Positions 11,428 to 22,949 of a stretch of DNA of 64,000 bases are shown here, in pieces (position 1 is the stretch's first letter; every line of letters begins with the position of its first letter). The notes under the pieces were generated by a model. It ran no database searches. It was not told where the DNA came from and was given only the letters and a program-made list of their open reading frames with translations. This DNA comes from Cheiracanthium punctorium (lineage: Eukaryota; Arthropoda; Arachnida; Araneae; Cheiracanthiidae). Location: positions 124,001 through 188,000 of the forward strand of contig JAWZYV010002521.1 of the NCBI GenBank assembly GCA_038373885.1, read 5' to 3'. The translations under genes were made by a program, and so were the position numbers.

Positions 11428-11551
11428 TAATACTTAACTGACAAGGATGGAAATTTTTTACTATCTGAAAAATCCTATATTTTATACCACTTTGAAAAAT
11501 AACGAATGGTATAATTTTTTTATACCAAGGAGTTCTCCAAAACAAAACAAA
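11428..11551 (+). repeat. Second copy of the 5' end of the 7201-7916 element
   Basis: Matches 7200-7323 over 124 bp with two substitutions seen, starting at the same base (TAATACTTAACTGACAAGG). After 11551 the sequence diverges. Near identity means recent spread, or a recent local duplication 4.2 kb apart. Confidence 0.85.
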
Positions 11552-13670
11552 CAACAACAATCTCAGTTTTAGAAAATACATTTTTTTACGATTATTAAAA
11601 CTGAAATCGCTGCCAATTAACCGCCAAAGTGTATGTAACATATTTAGCACTTTCAGAAATGTTTTTTCTTTTTTTTGCCAGATTTGTGCATGATTAATCT
11701 ATGATAACTGCAAAATTAAAAATAGTAACAGCATTCTTTTTATAAGTTGCTTTATATTATAACGTCTGTAAAGTAAAACCTTAGAAATAAATTTGTCGGA
11801 TTTTTTTTTTTTTTTTTTCTGTTTGTGGTTTCTACATAGGGAAGATCAGTGCAAGTAGGCATCAGTTTTTATTTATTGATTATAATTTTGTATTATTTTT
11901 GGTTCAAGCTTTTTAACAAAAGCTCATGTATGCACAGACTATGAATTCAAGGGTCTCTGTGTTTTTCGTCTGTGGTCTCTGTGTAAGGACTTAGCTCATC
12001 GGGGCAAGTTGCCTATATCTATGGAAATTGTCACATGCTATAAATAATGAAATGCATGTAAGACACGTATTTAAGAGAGATTCCTATTTTTACCAGCATG
12101 TTTAACTGTTTCTTAACAATGTAAACTTTAAATTATATAATTATTGATATAATATATAAAATATTAACATGTAGTGACTTCTGTCCTACTGGAAATTATC
12201 GTAACAGTTATCAGAAATCGAAAATCAAGTATTTCTGTAGTGCAGGCCTAACGTGCTCAATGTTCAGAACCCTCTTTTCTCAAAGTTTTCTGTATGATGT
12301 TTATTTATCTGCATGTCTGTATATCCCTCATGTTGAAACCCCACTGAAAAGTATAGACGGGAAAAATTAAAATGCCGAGGTAATTACTTACATTTAGGTA
12401 AATACGTTTGAGGTAACAAAGCTTGAATTTGAAGACACTCTCTATGTGTAATCCTTTAAGAAACCTAGTGAATTTTTCAAACGAAATTCTTTCATTTATA
12501 CAGAAAAAATTATAGAATTTGTTCTGAGAGTTAAGCTCCTAGAACAATGTTCATAAGCATTTTACATAAGTGTAATCATAGGTGTATCAGTAAACTTATA
12601 AATTGTAAGGGTTTTAATAAGCGAAATTTCGAAGAAAGAGTGAGCAGAAAAAAATGGCGTTAATATTCTATTTATCAATTCTCCAATATAATGTGCGTGC
12701 AAGTCCATATTGTTGCTGCAGCGAAAACAAAGGAACAAACGCAGTGAGATTTTTCATTGCCCATGTTAGTCCTCTACTTAATCTCGTTCACGAAATGAGG
12801 CAAAAACTGCAAATATGCTCTATAAACGGGCTTTATCTTTCCTCATTAAGAAAAAACGAGTTTCCCAAATACCTTTCGACTGCCGCGCCATGTAAAAATA
12901 TTTCATTTTTTAATCAGGACGTTTGTTAACGCGCGAGAGTTTTAGTGCTTGCTAATTAAACTGGGGAGGGGGGCGCCCAGAAAACGTTGGAAACAATCTC
13001 TTTATTACAAAAGATGTTAATGAACATTAAGCATGAAAGTGAAAAATTAGATGGCCCCTTTTTGAGGAAGTTGCAGAAATTGGATTTTTTTTTTTTCCAA
13101 CGTGGAGAATAACATAAATGTCTTTTGTTTTGCTGGAGGTTTTATTGTATGGTTTGTAAAGTTTCTCAGTCATGACTGAATTATGGAATTATTGAAAGGA
13201 GGAAACCTAGCAGGAGGTATTAAGATAATCGGGAGGGAAGAGAGGAAAAAAATGTGTACTCACGTTTAATACTTTGGATTTTTATTTGCTTTTCGTTTTA
13301 TGTTAACCTATAATAAACTTTCTTCAAAGAATAATGGGTGATAATTTATGATTCGATGTATTTCTTAATGTCGCATATTATTTTTTTGCAGTTTAATAAA
13401 GTTTTCGTATTTATTTGTGTATGCTGTGTTTTAATTAACAAAAGCATTTTGCTGCTTGTTTAACAATAACATAATAACAGGAAGAAGAAGAAAAAAAAAA
13501 CGTTACCCACTTCATTGTTAAATAAATGTGTTTAGTAATCTCAAACAAACGACTAGAGTATTTTTTTTATTGTAATGGAAAATGGTCCTTAAACATTATA
13601 AATGTTTTATGATATATGCATCATAAAAGGATTAAGTTAGAGTAACATAATGCCTAACGTTATATTTTAT
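11552..13670. other. No recognisable gene
   Basis: AT-rich with a T run near 11800-11818. A 91-codon plus frame at 12654-12929 is GC-richer than its surroundings and contains several cysteines (ASPYCCCSE), but no domain is recognisable and no splice or promoter context supports it. Confidence 0.4.
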
Positions 13671-13699
13671 CATGTTTCTTACATATGAAACAAAGACTA

Positions 13700-13890
13700 G
13701 AGGAAATGCCAAAGCTGTAGGCGGGATGGTGGACCAGGTGGTCCGCCCCCCCTCCGAAATTTATAATTTTGTTAACAAAATAATAATAGTGATGAGGTCT
13801 TTTTATGAAACATTCAGCCTTTTTCACCATTTTGTTCCCCTCCGAAACTTTTGGACCCTCCCCGAATTTTTTTTCTGAGTACGGCCCTGG
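13700..13890 (-). repeat. Possible hAT-like element end
   Basis: Reverse complement of the right edge reads CAGGGCCGTACTCAG, followed by A-rich sequence and GGGGAGGG, a common style of hAT-type terminal repeat. A second similar end in plus orientation is CAGTGGCGTACACAAGG at 38353. No target duplication was found, so this is tentative. Confidence 0.3.
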
Positions 13891-13972
13891 TTTAAGCGGT
13901 TTACTATAAAAACTCTATTTGCGCTCTTTAGTTTCATCACTCGAGTAGTATGTATGGTAGTATATATAGTAC

Positions 13973-13992
13973 GGTGGTACATTTGTACCACC
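13973..13992. repeat. Short perfect palindrome
   Basis: GGTGGTACA, two bases, TGTACCACC. Nearby GTAGTA/TACTAC motifs (13946-14010) add imperfect symmetry. Function unknown. Confidence 0.55.
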
Positions 13993-14499
13993 ATACCCCA
14001 GAGTAGTACCAAAATTCCTATGCATAAGAATAGCTAAATTTCACAGAGAAGAGTAATTTAAAAGTTAGTCTTAGGATTTAAAATATTATAACATATCCTC
14101 CTTATGAGTGCTCAGCTCGAAAATCATGCAACAGCTTTCTAAAGAATTTAATTTTACTGGAGTCTCGGAAATATGTAGAATATCTCTTTTCTAGCTGCAC
14201 TGTGAACCTTCACAAACAATGAACCTATAGGAGTTTCGAAGTACTCAGGAAAAAATGATAAACATAAGGAATTTCGCGATGTTTCCAAAAACGGGTAAAT
14301 CCTTAGCCCATGTTTGAAGGCAATTTTTGTGCAAATGCATTTTTGTGAAAGTTGCATGAGATATACAGCTTTACTGTTAGATTTAGTCCATAGTTCATCG
14401 GGTGAAGAAACATTATTAAGTTTTTCAAGTGTTTAATATCATTGGTTTGTTTTTAAAGTTCTTAAAAAGTGAAGACAATTGCTCCTCAGGTAAAACACC

Positions 14500-14760
14500 T
14501 TTAATAGAAGCTCTATATGCTAATGACATGCCTGTCTGTATGTATGTTTGCTATAGGCGGCTAGACCATTCGTTGGATCTGGACCAAATTCGGCACATTG
14601 GCTAAATAGGAAAAGGGAAAGCGTTGGTCGTGAAAAATAAAATTAACCGGAATGATAGTTTTTAATCTTTAGTCAAAAACCGCTCTACCGGATTTTTTCT
14701 CACATTCCAATGAAAGATATCACTCAAAATATCCGCTTCCAAAAAAGACCCTTGAGAGAA
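14500..14760 (-). repeat. R3-family repeat tail, minus orientation
   Basis: The reverse complement of 14530-14640 carries CCTATTTAGCCAATGTGCCG, AATTTGGTCCAGATCC and TATAGCAAAC, matching 62327-62398 (CCTATTTAGTCAGTGTGCCA, AATTTGGACCAGATCC, TATAGCAAAC). It is therefore a third R3-type 3' end. No head is visible. Confidence 0.7.
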
Positions 14761-15332
14761 AATGGCGGCAGCTGAATATTCGGTAATATTGATATTGCTA
14801 TCCGTAGGTTATTACTCATGCTACACGGAAAATATTTGCCAAATCTTACAACCCAACATATTCTCTTTCTAAAAGAATGACTTTTTTTTAATTCAAGGAA
14901 TTTTCTAATTTTGAAGATTTTTTTTTTTAAATAAAAGTTCGATTTTTAACTTTTTCAAACGTCTAATGATCTAGCATTTCCAAATTTCGAGAAATTTTCT
15001 GGCAGATTCAGCAGTTTTATAAAATAATAAAATTTATTAACATCAACTGTAATCGGAGAAAAACAAATATCAGTAATGCTTTTAAGTCCTAAAATTGAAA
15101 AATAGTTTTTATGCATGTTTTAGTCAACAGAAAATGTTAGTGAAACAAGGGCTCAGGGAACGGAATTAAATGTTTCAACTGCCCAGAAAGTTAAAACAGA
15201 TTTAGCATTTGTCCTTAAAAAAAACACACATTCGTTTTCTTAATAGAGTTACTAGTTCCTTAGATGAAAAGTACTGAAAAGTGCTCTATAACTCCTTTTT
15301 TTCTCTTCCCGTATTTTGGAGAGCATTTCATC

Positions 15333-15530
15333 AGGTACTTTTGAATTTCATCAAGTCTATGCATTTTCGCAACATTGCATGCTCTCGAAGTTTGTTTTCT
15401 GCGTTTCATAAAAATGAATGTCTTACTTTAGAAACTCTATGTTCCCATTATACATTCAGCGCTTTTCGTTTCTTTTTTTTTCTTTCTAAATATATATAAA
15501 TCTAGAGTAATTTATGCTGCTCAAAACACG
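15333..15530 (+). repeat. Diverged third relative of the 7201-7916 family
   Basis: TATGCATTTTCGCAA, AAGTTTGTTTTCTG, a CGCTTTTC-TTTCTTT block and TATAAATCTAGAGTAATTTAT appear in the same order as at 7357-7690, with a gap relative to 7476-7655. The frame at 15281-15499 inside it has no recognisable product. Confidence 0.55.
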
Positions 15531-15539
15531 TAGGTTCCA

Positions 15540-16490
15540 AGGAACGGAACAGTGCTAATGACAAAGCCTAGGTCATTTTTTCCCCTCGTGCTCTCTTCTC
15601 CCTTAATTTATTTTATAATATTTTTTACAAATAGTTGGCAACATTACGTGGTTCCTTCTGTAGATTTTCTTTGGCTGCTGTTATTATGCAAATGTGTTTT
15701 CGTGTAATTGTATTTACTTAAGACTACAATGAATATTCCATGCTTTAAATTTCTCAGTTTCTTTAAGAGGGAATTTTCGTTTTATTGCACTGTGCTTTAA
15801 CTTTTTAACCGTTGAAGTTGTTAAACACTTTAAATGATTTAAAAGGTGTTTTTCATTTCATTTTGAATTATTCAGAGGGCAAAATAAAATTTTCTCAGCG
15901 GAGAATTGCTAATGTAAATGAGTATAAGAACCTCGCCAAGGCGAAACGTTTAACGCAGATTGCGTTTTATTGTTTACTTTTGAGTGTTTTTTCCAAACCC
16001 GAAACGCTTAGAAAGTAATTTGGAACGCAGACCGGAAAATGTTTCAAAGAGAGTTTCATGTTCTTCAATTTAACTGGAATTGTAATTCTTTCTCCTATGA
16101 ATACATCATTATGAGACTGAATGTTCATTTCTGGTTAACTCCTTCAAAAATACCATTCTTCAAATCATTTTGCCGCAATATTTTGTTGTTCAAAGTTCGT
16201 TAAATAATTAGAGTATTGAAATTTATGAATATAAAAACACATTTCACACAGCTTACTTTTGCTAAATAAATATACGAATATATTACTTTCTTTTGTTCGT
16301 AAATTAGTCGTACTTCTATTTTTTTTATTCATTCAGTTATTTCAAGCGCATTTAATTATTTAAAATAAAAGATATTCATGGTCAAAAATACACATTTTAT
16401 TTCTAGTTTACAAGATTAATTTATGTGTACTTCTAATTTATTTATTTTTAAAATCGTTGTTTAAGTTACGCAGTTGAATGATCAGTTATT
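15540..16490. other. No recognisable gene
   Basis: AT-rich, with a slightly GC-richer patch at 15880-16030 lacking recognisable coding motifs. Confidence 0.45.
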
Positions 16491-16498
16491 ATTTAGAA

Positions 16499-16859
16499 CA
16501 GTGGTTCCCAAAAGGTGAAGTGCGCCATCCTTGGGAGGCACAGAACGTTTGCAGGGAGAAAGGGCGAGAAAAACAGTCAAAGACCAAGTGATAATGGATG
16601 TTTTAAAAACGCATCTTATATTTTTACTCCAAAACATATCTATTTTTTCTTCAAATATTTGTTGAAACTTTACCGATAACATTATTCTTCTAGAAAAGGT
16701 GACTAAATGTTCATTAAGTGGAACATTTAGTCGGCTAGATTGTTTGAAAAATATAAAACTATACGCATGCTGAAGAATGTGAGGGGCAGGGGCACCATCT
16801 TAAGTTATCCTAAGTTGGGGGGGGAGGGGAGTGCAATGTTAAAAATCTAGAAACCGCTG
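16499..16859. mobile_element. hAT-like non-autonomous element, 361 bp, 8-bp TSD
   Basis: The 8-bp direct repeat ATTTAGAA lies at 16491-16498 and 16860-16867. The left end is CAGTGGTTCCCAAA and the complement of the right end is CAGCGGTTTCTAGA. CAGTGGTTC-type ends with an 8-bp duplication are typical of hAT elements. A G-rich tract (16817-16831) sits just inside the right end. There is no transposase frame. Confidence 0.85.
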
Positions 16860-16867
16860 ATTTAGAA

Positions 16868-17900
16868 TGTGTTGACTAACTACAGAATTTCTGTTTAAAA
16901 CGCACATTTATTGCAGCATAATTATAATTTATACTGAATATATCCCTTAAATGGGAATAAAACGATAGTAAAATAGCATGCGGCTTAAAGATAACATAAT
17001 CGAAAAAAAGTTTATAGTAATCCATTAATAAAAACTTTTTGGTAGTTCTGCTGGAGTATCTGTCTACGTTTGAAGCATTTAAAAATAGAAATTTTTTGAA
17101 AACATACATTCTAACTTAAACCGTGACAAAAATTCGGGAAAATACATAAAAACTTTACGAAATCTTCACTAGATTCTAAGATTATTCAAGAAAGAAAAAT
17201 TGTTTGCATTCCAGAAACCTGAAGAAATTTATAGTTTTCATTGCGAAGCATATTTAACATTTACACGAAACACTGTGCACTCAATTTAATTAAATATAAT
17301 TAAGTACTCTTGGTATACTGTACATTATTAAAATCTATTTAAAAAGAAATACTTTAATGTATTGGCACTTTTTAAGTACATGTGTAGTATAAGCGAGTAC
17401 ACGACGTGCTTAAATATAAATACAGGAAAAAAATGAGTACATGTGTTACTTAAATTTAAGAGTAAAGCACTCGTAGCTATTACAAGATGACAAAGTACTC
17501 AGAAATCTGTACATTTTGCTTATTTCTAAGTGCATCATTTTTACAGCGTAAGCTTAATGCATGCTGACTTAAACCTTTCTTACTTACTTTCTTACTTGCT
17601 GACTTAAACCTTCTGCTAATAGCTCTCGAAGGGGAAAAAATCATGTGGGATGATCACGTTTCGGGGGTCATCATAAATTACGAAAGAAAATAATTTTTTG
17701 TACTGTAGCATTAAACATCTCATTCAAATTCATATATAGCTCCTTATCATATTTGCTTTAAGATATCTCTTGAAACGTTTTATGATAAAACACTGAAATT
17801 TTGTACATCAACACATTAATATGTGGGGCACATCTTACTAGTTGGGAATGTTTTTTTCGTACGAGGGTTGCATACAAATTGAAAAAGTGAAACTTTTTGA
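16868..17900. other. No recognisable gene
   Basis: AT-rich sequence with scattered short local repeats such as TTACTTAC near 17578-17600. Nothing codable was recognised. Confidence 0.45.
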
Positions 17901-18022
17901 AAATTAACGAGAGGAATTCTTTCTTTATCTTATTTTGAATGCGTTTTCAATTTACAATGGCCAATTATCTCTAATAGATAAAGAATAAAAGCATGTTACC
18001 ACCTTTTTGGGACACCCTGTAT
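17900..18022 (+). repeat. Dispersed repeat end, matching 47400-47515
   Basis: The block from TTTCTTTATCTTATTTTGAA to CATGTTACCACCTTTTTGGG then ACACCCTGTA parallels 47408-47513 (ACCTTATTTCGAAC...GTGTTACCACATTTTTGGGG...CCTGTA). The reverse complement begins TACAGGGTGTCCCAAAAA, a terminal style common for mariner/Tc1-type elements with TA targets. The other end was not found. Confidence 0.5.
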
Positions 18023-18800
18023 TTGTGATTCAAATAAAGTAGCTATTCGAGTCAAACTGCTTAATATCAGTCTCATTTTCGGACAAAAAGTACTGCTAAA
18101 TGCAAACAACTTTTCCTTAGTATTTTTATTAATTCATTACCCCGTTCTTCATTGATGTTACGGTACACATAGTGTTCACGTGATAGCGAATTCCTTGCAT
18201 CCATTAGTTAAAAGAAAAGTACATTTTATTTAGTTTATCTGCAGATTTTCTTTCTGACTTGTAAAAAAGCGCTCACTAATGGCCACAGTGTGTAAATTTG
18301 CAATCTGAAATGCCGCTAATTTTATTCATTTTTATCTTTCTTGAACTTTTTTCCTTCTAGTATTTTGATTACCATCTGGTGTTTTGTGTAATACATGGAC
18401 TATGCTACATTAATTTTATGCAAATACGGTTTAAGTAATTTCATTTGCATAAGATACCGATATATAATACCTCCTTGTAAAAAAAAAGCTATTCTTTTTA
18501 TCCTAATTTTCCTAGGTATTTTTTTAACACATTCATTACAAAAATATATTAGTGTTGTTTCCAAAACGTGCTATAATAGTATGGTTGAACATTTTGTGAA
18601 CATGTATTACAACGTTTTTATGAACAATTTCATTTGAAAATCATCAAGTAGATTTTAATAAAGTATTTGTCTGATTTTATTTTATTTATTCGTGAAAATG
18701 TTACACATTCTCTACTTCTTATCACTGGAATATGACATGGATTCTCGAAAAAAAAAAAAACAGCCCAAAAAACTCAAAACAAACAAATTATATTTGAAAA

Positions 18801-18803
<3 letters not shown>
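18023..18803. other. No recognisable gene
   Basis: AT-rich. The plus frame at 18395-18637 is rich in hydrophobic residues only because of A/T codons; no family signature is visible. Confidence 0.4.
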
Positions 18804-18850
<47 letters not shown>

Positions 18851-18873
18851 TTATATATATATATATAAGCGCA
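18804..18873. repeat. TA microsatellite ending in a 28-bp perfect palindrome
   Basis: About 21 TA units run from 18804 to 18846. The last 28 bases (18846-18873) form an exact palindrome whose arms begin TGCGCTTATATATA. It abuts the tail side of the SINE at 18876-19202 and may be part of that element's A/T tail. Confidence 0.8.
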
Positions 18874-18875
18874 TT

Positions 18876-19202
18876 TTTGTTTTATACAGATTTTTCGCAG
18901 ATTGTCAACCAATAATTGTTTGCTAGTAAAGGACAGATCATGCCACGGAATGTGTCATTTGAAGCTACAAACGTTCTTCCTGGAGTTTTCCACCACAATT
19001 TGGATCCTCATCAGAAGGTGTGGGACTTCTGAATATTGACACCCGTCAGAAGCTGCTAGCGACCGCAGAAAGGACTTTGGAACCACGGATTCAACGTGCA
19101 CGTACACCACATGTACACGGTGGTTTTTAGGGGTACGTTAGAACTGAACAGGTCTTCTGATTACGAGTCCAATGCCTTAACCACTGGACTACCACGTCCC
19201 CT
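18876..19202 (-). mobile_element. tRNA-derived SINE
   Basis: On the minus strand the head reads GGGGACGTGGTAGTCCAGTG GTTAAGGCATTGGACTCGTA (19200 downward), a tRNA-like 5' half with an A-box-like TGGTAGTCCAGTGG and an anticodon-loop-like CTCGTAA (CGT, tRNA-Thr-like). The B box is eroded (CTGTTCAGTTCTAAC against GGTTCGANTCC). A roughly 230-bp unrelated body follows and ends at the A/T-rich, palindromic TA tract. The order tRNA head, body, A/T tail is the SINE plan. The damaged B box suggests it no longer drives Pol III well. A plain tRNA gene is excluded because the 3' acceptor strand does not pair with the 5' end. Confidence 0.7.
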
Positions 19203-19896
19203 TCAACAAATGTTCATATGAATGTTAGTGATTTTATAGTAGAAACGTCACCATAACTAGTTTGAAGTGACAAGTTTTGTATTTCAGTTGAAAACATTAC
19301 CAATTAAATTGATATCGTTTTTGCGTTCGAAGTCTATCCAAACATAAAGGAGAAACTTGAAAAGAAAGGAAATTCATTGAAAACATTTCAATTTTCAAAA
19401 TAATGCTCATGTGTGTCCATACCCATGAGCAGGGAGGGACCATGCCCTTTCCTCTAGCTCCCATATGAGCGTTATGATTTATGTACTGGTAAAACATAGA
19501 ATTGGTTCAACACTAAAATATAGTATCTTCCTGGAGCAGACCCTTGACTTACCCTCCCCAACCCCCCAAAAAACAATCATATGGGCTGTGATGAAGATCA
19601 CGTATCTAATTTTAATAATAATTTAATTTGACTTTCTTTAATGTAATCTATCAAAAATCATATATTCTAAATCATTTCTGTGCTCATTTTTCTGTCATTC
19701 TATGAATATGACTTTCTGGTCTTGAGCAAAAACAGTAACTACGAACCTGAACAGTTTTGTTTTCTTGGATTGACATGAAAAGAAATAAAAATCAAATAAT
19801 TTTTTACAAGCCTTAAAATGAAGCTTTGTAGAAACATTGCTATTGCAGAAGGCACAAATCAGTGCGCAGAGTTTTCTTTGCCATATTTAATTTACA
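19203..19896. other. No recognisable gene
   Basis: The minus frame 19297-19497 has no recognisable motif. A C-run near 19553-19570 is the only landmark. Confidence 0.4.
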
Positions 19897-19898
19897 TA

Positions 19899-21131
19899 CA
19901 CTGGTGTCCAAAACTAAGGTAGCAAGCATTAAATAGAGTAGAGTTTAACTAAATAGTACTCAGTTTATTGTTACAAATTTGGCCCCTCAAATATGCGTAT
20001 TATTCTGGGAGAAAACATGTAGAAACAATGTTAGTTAGTTAATATATGGAAAACTATCTAATCAAGATGACATTTTCTAAATAGTATACATTCTTTTTAA
20101 CAGTATGACCGCTTGTAAAGAAGCTTGTATAGAAGTGAACGGCAGCCACACACTATTTTAGGTAGACTTTTCACAAGATATAAAAATCATGATTAAACCG
20201 TAATTGATGGGAAGTTCTACTAAGTGAACAGTCCAGTCAACAGGACGAAATACAAACTTCTACAAAGTCAATTCTACAAAGTCGACGATAAATCTTCAGT
20301 TCACAGAAATTTATAGGAAAAAGCACGTTTTGTAACAATCAGTTTAAGGCAGGAGCTTTCTCAGATGCTGTATTTCTCATACAATAAAATCCTTCCGCAG
20401 GTTAAAGCTCAGTGGAAATCATCGAGAAAAACTGTCATATATTCACCAGCATACAACAATGAAGTATTCACTAACAGCTTTCAAAAAATAAGCTTCTGAA
20501 AACAAGCTAAAGATTGCTTACAAAAGCATACAGTACGCAGCCTAATGCAGTGAACTCAACGAGGAATCAATCACAAATGGACTTCTCTGGAGAGACCCCA
20601 GCTCTTTTATTCTTTCGTCCGACGTTGGTCGAATATTCTATGACTTTCGTCTAGTGGTAATTTCCAAAAGTCCCCAGTTATTTGATTGCGTAATAGAAAT
20701 GCAATTGAGTAATACTAAGCTATTTCGTAATTCTAATGCAGGAAAGTAAACACTGCCGGCCCCATTTGTAAAATGAAGCAGGCTGGCGACTTTTTGTCGA
20801 AAAATAGCCAAATTTGGCTCCGAAAATAAGTCCCCGAGAAAAGTTAGCTAAGCGATACGATATTGCCAACATGTCGGGAGAAATTGAGAAAGCCTTATGT
20901 TAAGCAATGTGGACACTCAAAATTCTTTATTTCGCTTTCTAGTTAAAAAAAATTTCATGCAACTAAATGTAAATGACTCGTAGAATACGAATTTAAGTCT
21001 ATATTAACCCTGAAGAGCAGGTCACCCAAAATATTCGTAGCAATAATATATTTTAGCTCTAAATTTTGTAACAATAAACATGATTTCTTCAGTTATTGTT
21101 GATTTTCTAACTTTAATTTTGGACATGAGTG
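19899..21131. mobile_element. Degraded Tc1/mariner-like element, about 1.23 kb
   Basis: The left end CACTGGTGTCCAAAACTAAG and the complement of the right end CACTCATGTCCAAAATTAAA are near-matching inverted repeats about 22 bp long. The left flank is TA (19897-19898); the right flank is TG where TA would be expected. The length fits a full Tc1/mariner element, yet I could not read transposase motifs on either strand, so the inside is heavily decayed or is unrelated filler. Confidence 0.5.
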
Positions 21132-21475
21132 TGTGCATACAAGCCCGTATACACACAAAAAATTGAAAAAGAAAAAAAAGGTTGGTACTGCATTTTTAAA
21201 TTAACTTGAATCGGATATTTTAATTTGGGAATCACAATTCGCAATATTCAAACACAAATTGTGCTAACTAATATTTATTCATGTAAAACAAACTATTTAA
21301 TTTGCTAAATTTGTACTTTAGGTACCATTCTATTAATGAGACCCGAATCACAGACTAGAGTGCGTGTTTGCGGTTTTTCTTTTGTTTGTTTTTTAGGAGA
21401 TGGGTGAAATAATTTTTATGTAAAAATGTAATAAACGTGATTAAGAAAAACTCTTGAAATGTTACCTATTTGAGT

Positions 21476-21590
21476 AAATTGTCGCTATAAAAACTGGTCG
21501 GTCTTGCCTGGGGTTCTTCTAACAGAATAGTATTCCACAAATTTAGTACAAATGCAAAATCTCAGCTGAAGTTTTATAGCGACAGCAATT
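21476..21590. mobile_element. Small MITE-like inverted-repeat element, 115 bp
   Basis: Left AAATTGTCGCTATAAAAACT and complement of right AATTGCTGTCGCTATAAAACT match over about 18 bases, GTCGCTATAAAA being exact. The flanks show no clear duplication. Confidence 0.5.
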
Positions 21591-21700
21591 CATTTGTCTA
21601 CGGAACATCATCTAACAAATCAAGCTCAAAGCAAAACTAATTTTTCATTGTTTAAAAACAGTTGAAGTTGAACTATATTAATGTATATATAAAAGAACAA

Positions 21701-21912
21701 CGTATAAGAGCCCAATAAGAAAATTAAACAGGTTTTGTCATGTATGACATGCCGTCGTCAATGCTAGAATGAGAATGGTAAAAATTTGCTCTGTTTATAT
21801 TGGAAAAAATGTTGATTCAGAATAGTGTTTACGAGGACTATTAGGAAATCAGGGATTCAGAAGATGGTTCTATGAGGGCCAATTACAATTTTCTTATTGA
21901 TCCTCTTATACG
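21701..21912. repeat. Inverted repeat, 26-bp arms
   Basis: CGTATAAGAGCCCAATAAGA at 21701 pairs with the complement of 21887-21912 (CGTATAAGAGGATCAATAAG), differing in three central bases. It may be a decayed MITE. Confidence 0.5.
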
Positions 21913-22736
21913 TATTTTTATGCTAATTTTTACTTTATGCACCAAGCTACGTTTTCGTTCTTATTATGATAATGTTTATTTTAAATCTTATTTTATTCGT
22001 AGAGATAGTTTGTAGCTGTTACAAAATTAACCCAATTGGAAACATTTAAACTTAGTAGTCGACTCTAAGCCAACCTGCCTTACTTGCCGTGTGATATGAA
22101 TGATAGATTCTGTGGAAATTCTGACTATAAAGTTGGGACGTGTCAGCAAAAAAGAGAGGAAATTGATTATCTTCAAAAATAAGAAAGATCATGCTTGTTG
22201 AACTACATACTTACCAACGTTGAAGTTGAGTTTCACCTCGCGCAAATAACTTCTTGCCTCTTTCCCCGAACTTCCACGTAATTGATATTACAGTACACTT
22301 CGTCTGTTTGCTCTTAATTAAGTGAAGTTAAAATATTCTCAAATTTTCAGCACAGTGTGACTGATGTATTTAGCTAAAATCACACTTAAATATATTCATT
22401 GATTTAATTGTTAATCCGGGACGACGTCTTGAGATCTTTGGAGAAGATGCGAGCAAACGCTGCTTCTTATTAGTTCGGTAATTCCTTTATCTTTTCGCAT
22501 CTTTTCTTCTGCCACTGCTGATGGTGATAACACAAATTAAACAACATTTCTCATTAGCGAAATATCAACAATAACCTGGAAAAGTTTTCGGATTAGTCGA
22601 AGTTATTTACCTTTCTTCCTCGATTATTCCATCAGTCCGTATTCAAATATCTTAAGAAAGACGAGCGAAAGAGAGGGGGGTAACACAACTTTGTTTCGAA
22701 TTTTGCCGAAAGTTTGAGTGCTGTTGCCATTTTTAT

Positions 22737-22946
22737 TTGCTTAATTTTGTTATTGCCAGTGGAAAACTGCGGATGTCTTCGGAAGTTTATGACTTGATTG
22801 TGTCAGATGTAGAAGACGTTGCTGCAGAATTTACCAATAATCGATATGAAGTTTTAGAAATGAGTTATCACAAGCTTAAGACGATCACAAGTTGTTGTGG
22901 AATTTCAACATTTTCCTTGACGGGAATTTTTCCAAAATTTGCTTAG
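22737..22946 (+). other. Unassigned coding-like segment, possible exon
   Basis: A 69-codon open frame follows a pyrimidine-rich stretch ending ATTGCCAG at 22759, which would make a passable splice acceptor; the first ATG in frame is at 22773. The translated part (for example SSEVYDLIVSDVEDVAAEF) has balanced, acidic composition unlike the Phe/Lys/Ile-biased chance frames around it, and the segment is GC-richer than its flanks. No clear donor GT is in frame before the stop, and I recognise no domain. It could be a terminal exon, a relic, or chance. Confidence 0.25.
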
Positions 22947-22949
22947 CTG

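Noticed and set aside
19130..19202. A functional tRNA gene
   Set aside because: It has A-box-like and anticodon-loop-like parts, but the B box is degraded, the acceptor stem does not pair and there is an unrelated body behind it; a SINE fits better.
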